Shown here one piece after another: positions 14,690 to 18,668 of a stretch of 18,668 nt of DNA; within the stretch, counting starts at the first letter, position 1, and the number at the start of each line of letters is the position of its first letter. Origin of the DNA: DATESN01 sp035270785 (lineage in GTDB: Bacteria > Bacillota > Clostridia > Lachnospirales > Lachnospiraceae); NCBI GenBank assembly GCA_035270785.1, contig DATESN010000088.1, forward strand, positions 1-18,668. Reading direction: 5' to 3'. The position numbers and the translations under genes are program-made. The notes below the pieces were generated by a model. It searched no databases, had not been told where the DNA came from, and saw nothing but the letters and a program-made list of their open reading frames with translations.

Positions 14690-14738
14690 TTTATGTAACA
14701 TTCTCCGCTGTCATAGTTTATGTAACATTCTCCGCTGT
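14690..14738. repeat. Two 22-bp direct repeats
   Basis: TTTATGTAACATTCTCCGCTGT occurs at 14690-14711 and 14717-14738, period 27. No gene covers them. Closely spaced short direct repeats of this kind occur at the ends of some insertion sequences (for example IS21-like elements), so this may be a solo remnant; no transposase is present. Confidence 0.75.
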
Positions 14739-14802
14739 TATCTAGACATTCCTTCTTTCTCACATTATAATAGTTATTAGCTGTGGAACTATTACAGATT
14801 TA

Positions 14803-14820
14803 TCATACAATATAGTATGA
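14803..14820. promoter_or_regulatory. Inverted repeat upstream of cysK
   Basis: TCATAC-AATATA-GTATGA, 6-bp perfect arms, 43 bases before the cysK ATG. Size and symmetry suit a MerR-type operator in the promoter spacer, and a MerR-family gene follows cysK. I cannot define clear -35/-10 boxes around it. Confidence 0.4.
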
Positions 14821-14863
14821 TTCAAAAATCTATATCCTATTTCTTAACGAAAGGATTTATAAA

Positions 14864-15766
14864 ATGTATACTACAAATATTTTAGATCTCATAGGCAATA
14901 CCCCCTTAATTAGTTTAAAAGACACAACCGGGCTTAATATCTTTGCAAAAGCAGAATTTCTTAATCCTGGAGGAAGTATTAAAGATAGAATTGCAAAAAA
15001 TATGATTGAAGAAGCCGAAAAATCAGGTGCCCTAAAACCAGGGATGACAATTATTGAACCGACTTCTGGAAATACCGGCATTGGTTTAGCACTTTGCGGA
15101 GTTCGAAAAGGATATCGAGTTATTATTGTAATGCCCGAAAATATGAGTGATGAACGAAAGAAAATTATTAAAGCCTTAGGTGCAGAGTTAATATTAACTC
15201 CTCCTGCACTAAGCATTGGTGGTTCAGTAGAAGAAGCGCTACGTATTGCTTCTTTAATTCCTAATTGCTTTGTACCGCAGCAATTTCAGAACCCTGCGAA
15301 CTCAGATGCACACTATAAAGGAACAGCCGTCGAATTATTTGAGCAGCTTGATGGTAACGTCGATATCTTTGTTTCTGGTATTGGAAGCGGTGGCACTTTA
15401 GCTGGAATTGCTAAGTACTTAAAGGAAAAAAATAAGAATATTATAATCGTAGCCGTCGAACCTAAAAATGTATCTGCTATACTTGGCGATGAACCAGGTC
15501 TCCATCAAATACAAGGAATCGGGGATGGATTTATTCCTGATATTCTTGATGTAAGTATTATTGATGATCTCGTAGAAGTAACGGATGATGATGCTATTAC
15601 AACTGCAAGAAGACTTGCAAGAATTCAAGGATTACTTTGTGGTACTTCATCAGGGGCTAATGTATGGGCGGCCGAACAAATGGCAAAGAAATACGGAAAT
15701 GATAAAAGAATTGCTACCATATTGGCAGATAGAGCAGAACGTTACTTTAGTACTTCTCTAATTTAA
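14864..15766 (+). CDS. cysK: Cysteine synthase (O-acetylserine sulfhydrylase)
   Basis: PLP enzyme making L-cysteine and acetate from O-acetyl-L-serine and sulfide. The PLP lysine is K40 in N-P-G-G-S-I-K-D-R. The substrate loop P-T-S-G-N-T-G is at 66-72, the phosphate-binding G-I-G-S-G-G-T near 172, and G-T-S-S-G-A-N near 260. The C-terminus, D-R-A-E-R-Y-F-S-T-S-L, is characteristic of the family. At 300 residues it is complete. Cystathionine beta-synthase-like OASS paralogues would be the alternative. AAAGGA lies 8 bases before the ATG. A MerR-family regulator follows after 26 bases in the same direction, likely cotranscribed. No T-box or SAM-riboswitch structure was recognised in the 210-base upstream gap. 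Confidence 0.95.
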   Translation: MYTTNILDLIGNTPLISLKDTTGLNIFAKAEFLNPGGSIKDRIAKNMIEEAEKSGALKPGMTIIEPTSGNTGIGLALCGVRKGYRVIIVMPENMSDERKKIIKALGAELILTPPALSIGGSVEEALRIASLIPNCFVPQQFQNPANSDAHYKGTAVELFEQLDGNVDIFVSGIGSGGTLAGIAKYLKEKNKNIIIVAVEPKNVSAILGDEPGLHQIQGIGDGFIPDILDVSIIDDLVEVTDDDAITTARRLARIQGLLCGTSSGANVWAAEQMAKKYGNDKRIATILADRAERYFSTSLI

Positions 15767-15792
15767 TATATACTCCCAGAATAGAGAAACTT

Positions 15793-16572
15793 ATGAAGAA
15801 TTTACTTACAATTGGAAAAGTAGCAAAATTAAAGAATATAAGCATTAAGTCTTTGCGATATTATGATGAAATTGGGGTCCTGAAACCTGCTTTTATTAAT
15901 GTACTTAACAACTATCGCTATTACACCAAAGAGCAGCTCTATTTACTTGATGCCATTATAATGTGTGTTGAATTAGGTATCCCACTAAAGAATTTTCAAA
16001 AATATATGGATATCGATTCTATGAATTTAAAGATGCTTCTCAATGATGGAAAAATACTTGCCAATAAGAAAATTGATGAAATAAATAAATGTTTAGATAA
16101 TCTTGAAAATTCAATAAATTATCTAAACAAAAATCCTTCTTTTTCAAATATAATAACTTCTTATACACGGATGATAGAGGAACGTACTATTTTAGTTATT
16201 CCTTTTGAAGACTCCAACTCATTTGAAAACTATCATCAAAAAATACTAAAACTATTTATGCTTGCACAATCGTTAGATATGACTGTAACTTACCCCTCTG
16301 GCGTCCTTTATCAATATAACGCAGATACTTTACATAAATTTATATTTTTACATATCGAAGGTACGAATAACTATGTTGATAGCAGAATTCAAACGCTAAA
16401 GGGTGGCAGCTATCTTTGTCAACAACACAATGATCATAAAATTAATTCAGGAATCGAAATCTTTTCGGATATATGTTCCAATCAAAAAGATTTTAGTATT
16501 ATTGAAACTGATATTATTCACGAAACCATACATCCCAATAAAAATACTTTAGAACTGCAAATATTATTATAA
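15793..16572 (+). CDS. MerR-family transcriptional regulator with GyrI-like effector domain
   Basis: 259 residues. The N-terminal winged helix-turn-helix (about 5-75) has the MerR pattern T-I-G-K-V-A-K...I-S-I-K-S-L-R-Y-Y-D-E-I-G-V-L-K-P-A and N-N-Y-R-Y-Y. A long coiled-coil dimerisation helix follows (about 75-118), then a C-terminal region of about 130 residues consistent with a BmrR/GyrI-like ligand pocket. No metal-binding cysteine cluster is visible, which argues for an organic ligand. Spacing of 26 bases from cysK suggests a shared transcript. The target may be the inverted repeat upstream of cysK, but multidrug-type MerR proteins also act elsewhere. Only a weak SD (AGAGAAA) precedes the ATG. 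Confidence 0.88.
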   Translation: MKNLLTIGKVAKLKNISIKSLRYYDEIGVLKPAFINVLNNYRYYTKEQLYLLDAIIMCVELGIPLKNFQKYMDIDSMNLKMLLNDGKILANKKIDEINKCLDNLENSINYLNKNPSFSNIITSYTRMIEERTILVIPFEDSNSFENYHQKILKLFMLAQSLDMTVTYPSGVLYQYNADTLHKFIFLHIEGTNNYVDSRIQTLKGGSYLCQQHNDHKINSGIEIFSDICSNQKDFSIIETDIIHETIHPNKNTLELQILL

Positions 16573-16603
16573 CTCTTTGAATCAAAAAATCCTTGTAGTC
16601 AGA

Positions 16604-16921
16604 TTATTTTATCTCATTCCATATTTCCTCAATATAATCTTTGGTAAAATCATTCCTATAGTGATCATTATAAATTATCGTTGGTTTAACTGTTTTATAG
16701 TTAACATATTTTTGTCTTTTCTTCTTTTTAGACTTTTTCATTTTATTAATAGATTTATTATGCCAAAAAGATTCAAATTTCTTTTTCTTTAAATATATAT
16801 CATGTATTTTAGTTGCAATTGATATAATAATAGATGCTCCTATTATCATAAAAAACATAGTATAATCTTTGCCACCTATAACAATTAGTTTAAATAATAA
16901 TAAAAAGTTGTTCATAATCAT
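16604..16921 (-). CDS. Small predicted membrane protein, unknown function
   Basis: About 105 residues. Two hydrophobic segments near the N-terminus (about 3-16 and 20-38) are followed by a strongly basic stretch with K-K-K-K and K-K-S-K-K-K-K-R-Q-K, and a polar C-terminal tail (Y-I-E-E-I-W-N-E-I-K). The frame can start at GTG 16927, but ATG 16921 sits 5 bases after AGG and is preferred. The start overlaps the end of an upstream frame that is interrupted by an amber codon. I recognise no family. It converges with the MerR-family gene, only 31 bases away. It could be degraded or phage-derived. Confidence 0.5.
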   Translation of the reverse strand: MIMNNFLLLFKLIVIGGKDYTMFFMIIGASIIISIATKIHDIYLKKKKFESFWHNKSINKMKKSKKKKRQKYVNYKTVKPTIIYNDHYRNDFTKDYIEEIWNEIK

Positions 16922-17117
16922 GATCACCTACTTTTTTTTGTTCAATCTTGTAATTGAATAATTCTACCTCTCCCGGTATCTTATTATTTCTATCTACTTC
17001 ATCCCTCAGAAGTGCTATATATTTCGGTTGGTCTCTTTCTGATAGCTACTTATATAAATTTAGCATTTCTTTTTCATTTTTATTCAATAGATTAAATATA
17101 TCATGTTCAAACGACAT
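16890..17117 (-). pseudogene. Short ORF interrupted by an in-frame TAG
   Basis: From ATG at 17117 the minus-strand frame reads M-S-F-E-H-D-I-F-N-L-L-N-K-N-E-K-E-M-L-N-L-Y-K, then TAG (17046-17048). It continues without another stop for about 51 codons (L-S-E-R-D-Q-P-K-Y-I-A-L-L-R-D-E-V-D and onward) to TAA at 16890-16892. The composition on both sides of the TAG is protein-like, so a point mutation or readthrough is more plausible than chance. No SD precedes the ATG. The 3' end overlaps the start of the small membrane-protein gene, suggesting former coupling. Function not recognised. Confidence 0.45.
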
Positions 17118-17191
17118 TGGCAACCACAAGCTCCAGGAGGTTTATGTCTAGTATTATATTATGAACAAAGGTCACACATATTCTTTCCAAT

Positions 17192-17223
17192 AAAAAAGCT
17201 CCAGAATGATGAATTCTAGGGCT
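17192..17223 (-). terminator. Terminator of the rRNA-tRNA operon
   Basis: Minus-strand stem AGCCCTAGAAT / ATTCTGGAGCT (one mismatch, one wobble) with a 5-base loop, followed by six T. It begins 6 bases past tRNA-Arg(ACG). Confidence 0.85.
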
Positions 17224-17228
17224 TTTAG

Positions 17229-17302
17229 TGTGCGTGAGAAGATTCGAACTCCCGGCCTTTTGGTCCGTAGCCAAACGCTCTATCCAGCTGAGCTACACGC
17301 AC
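17229..17302 (-). tRNA. tRNA-Arg (anticodon ACG)
   Basis: Anticodon stem TTTGG/CCAAA with loop CTACGGA gives ACG, read as ICG after deamination. Acceptor stem GTGCGTG/CACGCAC, discriminator A. Last gene of the array. Confidence 0.97.
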
Positions 17303-17356
17303 TCAATATTTAATTAAAAATATTACTTAGCTTCCTGCTAAGAAAGGTGTTTATAA

Positions 17357-17442
17357 TGCCGGCGACCGGAATTGAACCGGTACGGGAGATTAGTCCCGCA
17401 GGATTTTAAGTCCTGTGCGTCTGCCAGTTCCGCCACGCCGGC
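17357..17442 (-). tRNA. tRNA-Leu (anticodon UAA)
   Basis: Anticodon stem CAGGA/TCCTG with loop CTTAAAA gives UAA. Acceptor stem GCCGGCG/CGCCGGC, discriminator A, long variable arm; 86 bases. Confidence 0.97.
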
Positions 17443-17477
17443 ATAATATAAACTTACTAAATAGTTATATTTAGTAG

Positions 17478-17550
17478 TGGGACCAACAGGGCTCGAACCT
17501 GTGACCCTCTGCTTGTAAGGCAGATGCTCTCCCAGCTGAGCTATGATCCC
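17478..17550 (-). tRNA. tRNA-Val (anticodon UAC)
   Basis: Anticodon stem TCTGC/GCAGA with loop CTTACAA gives UAC. Acceptor stem GGGATCA/TGGTCCC with one G-U pair, discriminator A. Confidence 0.97.
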
Positions 17551-17603
17551 ATGGGAACTTAATATTCAATATCTACTTTTTTCGATTACTATTCCTAGTA
17601 AAA

Positions 17604-17677
17604 CGACCCGGATGGGACTCGAACCCACGACCTCCGCCGTGACAGGGCGGCGCTCTAACCAACTGAGCCACCAGGCC
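17604..17677 (-). tRNA. tRNA-Asp (anticodon GUC)
   Basis: Anticodon stem CCGCC/GGCGG with loop CTGTCAC gives GUC. Acceptor stem GGCCTGG/CCGGGTC with wobbles, discriminator G, the aspartate identity base. Confidence 0.97.
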
Positions 17678-17698
17678 AGTGACTATTTTTAAAACTAA

Positions 17699-17772
17699 TG
17701 GACCTTCGGGGACTCGAACCCAGGACCGACCGGTTATGAGCCGGTTGCTCTAACCAACTGAGCTAAAGGTCC
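17699..17772 (-). tRNA. tRNA with CAU anticodon (elongator Met, or Ile2)
   Basis: Anticodon stem ACCGG/CCGGT with loop CTCATAA gives CAU. Acceptor stem GGACCTT/AAGGTCC, discriminator A; the fully paired first base rules out initiator tRNA. Whether it is elongator Met or lysidine-modified Ile2 cannot be settled by eye. The T-stem CTGGG/CCCCG has one T-C mismatch. Confidence 0.93.
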
Positions 17773-17792
17773 GCAATCACTACGGATATAGA

Positions 17793-17864
17793 AGCCGATG
17801 ATCGGACTCGAACCGATAACCTGCTGATTACAAATCAGCTGCTCTGCCATTGAGCCACATCGGC
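17793..17864 (-). tRNA. tRNA-Thr (anticodon UGU)
   Basis: Anticodon stem GCTGA/TCAGC with loop TTTGTAA gives UGU. Acceptor stem GCCGATG/CATCGGC, discriminator T. Confidence 0.97.
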
Positions 17865-17890
17865 AAATGCAAATTATGCAGACTTCTAAG

Positions 17891-17962
17891 TGACTCCTAC
17901 GGGAATTGAACCCGTGTTACCGCCGTGAAAGGGCGATGTCTTAACCGCTTGACCAAGGAGCC
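17891..17962 (-). tRNA. tRNA-Glu (anticodon UUC)
   Basis: Anticodon stem TCGCC/GGCGG with loop CTTTCAC gives UUC. Acceptor stem GGCTCCT/AGGAGTC with one G-U pair, discriminator A. Confidence 0.97.
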
Positions 17963-18053
17963 TAATTGTTTGTTCTCCTTGCCATTTTTAGTGATTTTCA
18001 CATTTCTTGGCTGTTTGAACAGTGTAGTACTTTTATCTTTTGTTTGATACTAA

Positions 18054-18125
18054 CTCCCCGAGTAGGGCTCGAACCTACAACCCCTCGGTTAACAGCCGAG
18101 TGCTCTACCATTGAGCTATCAAGGA
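18054..18125 (-). tRNA. tRNA-Asn (anticodon GUU)
   Basis: Anticodon stem CTCGG/CCGAG with loop CTGTTAA gives GUU. Acceptor stem TCCTTGA/TCGGGGA with two G-U wobbles, discriminator G. First tRNA after the 23S gene, separated from it by about 125 bases. Confidence 0.96.
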
Positions 18126-18250
18126 ATATTTGGATTCTGAAAGTTATACCTTCAAAACCGAACATTGAAATTTAATCTTCTTCTTGCTTACGAAAAACAA
18201 GTTATCATCTGACAAAGCTCTTACACTTTGTTGCACTACATATACCGTTA

Positions 18251-18668
<418 letters not shown>

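Noticed and set aside
16954..17151. 65-residue plus-strand ORF
   Set aside because: No ribosome-binding site, and opposite to the better-supported interrupted minus-strand frame.
17966..18175. Plus-strand ORF with P-R-V-G-L-E-P-T-T-P-R
   Set aside because: Antisense to tRNA-Asn, the usual spurious tRNA-derived peptide.

Overview
The window looks like chromosomal DNA of a low-GC, plant-polysaccharide-using Firmicute, most likely a Lachnospiraceae / Clostridium cluster XIVa member related to Lachnoclostridium phytofermentans. This rests on AT-rich coding DNA, Shine-Dalgarno (SD) sequences of the AGGAGG type, tRNAs without an encoded CCA, long tRNA arrays beside an rRNA operon, and a cellobiose phosphorylase very like clostridial enzymes of the same length. 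The taxonomic call is inference. Nearly everything up to 11.7 kb is on the minus strand; only the cellobiose phosphorylase and the cysK-merR pair are on the plus strand.

Layout. (1) 1-2610: the first six codons of a minus-strand gene, a tRNA-Leu(UAG) gene, a MATE efflux transporter, and a six-tRNA operon (Pro-Gly-Arg-His-Gln-Lys) with a near-consensus promoter and a terminator. (2) 2668-6177: a housekeeping operon, THUMP rRNA methyltransferase - N-acetylmuramoyl-L-alanine amidase - RdgB - YfcE-like phosphodiesterase. Its promoter abuts the first start codon, and a 60-bp tandem repeat lies between the amidase gene and rdgB. (3) 6211-7133: two small genes, an Asn-rich repeat protein and a HAAS-domain membrane protein, each with its own candidate promoter and bounded by terminators. 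(4) 7190-14688: a cellobiose module. A LacI-family regulator, a binding lipoprotein and two permeases lie on the minus strand, diverging from cellobiose phosphorylase on the plus strand. Matching LacI-type operator sequences lie on both sides of the shared 0.5-kb control region. (5) 14690-16572: a short direct repeat, then cysK and a MerR-family regulator. (6) 16604-17117: a small membrane protein gene and an upstream ORF broken by an amber codon. (7) 17192-18668: the 3' end of a 23S rRNA gene followed directly by eight tRNA genes and a terminator, with no 5S gene between them.

How it works together. In the cellobiose module the lipoprotein captures a beta-glucoside and the two permeases import it. 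The ATPase is not in the window and is probably a shared MsmK-type subunit. The phosphorylase splits cellobiose with phosphate to glucose-1-phosphate and glucose, saving ATP. LacI probably senses the sugar and represses both arms. The items most worth following up are the 60-bp repeat before rdgB, whose units each repeat the rdgB start region and a 13-codon ORF, and a related hairpin/SD block at the MATE start. No phage-defence or CRISPR system was found.
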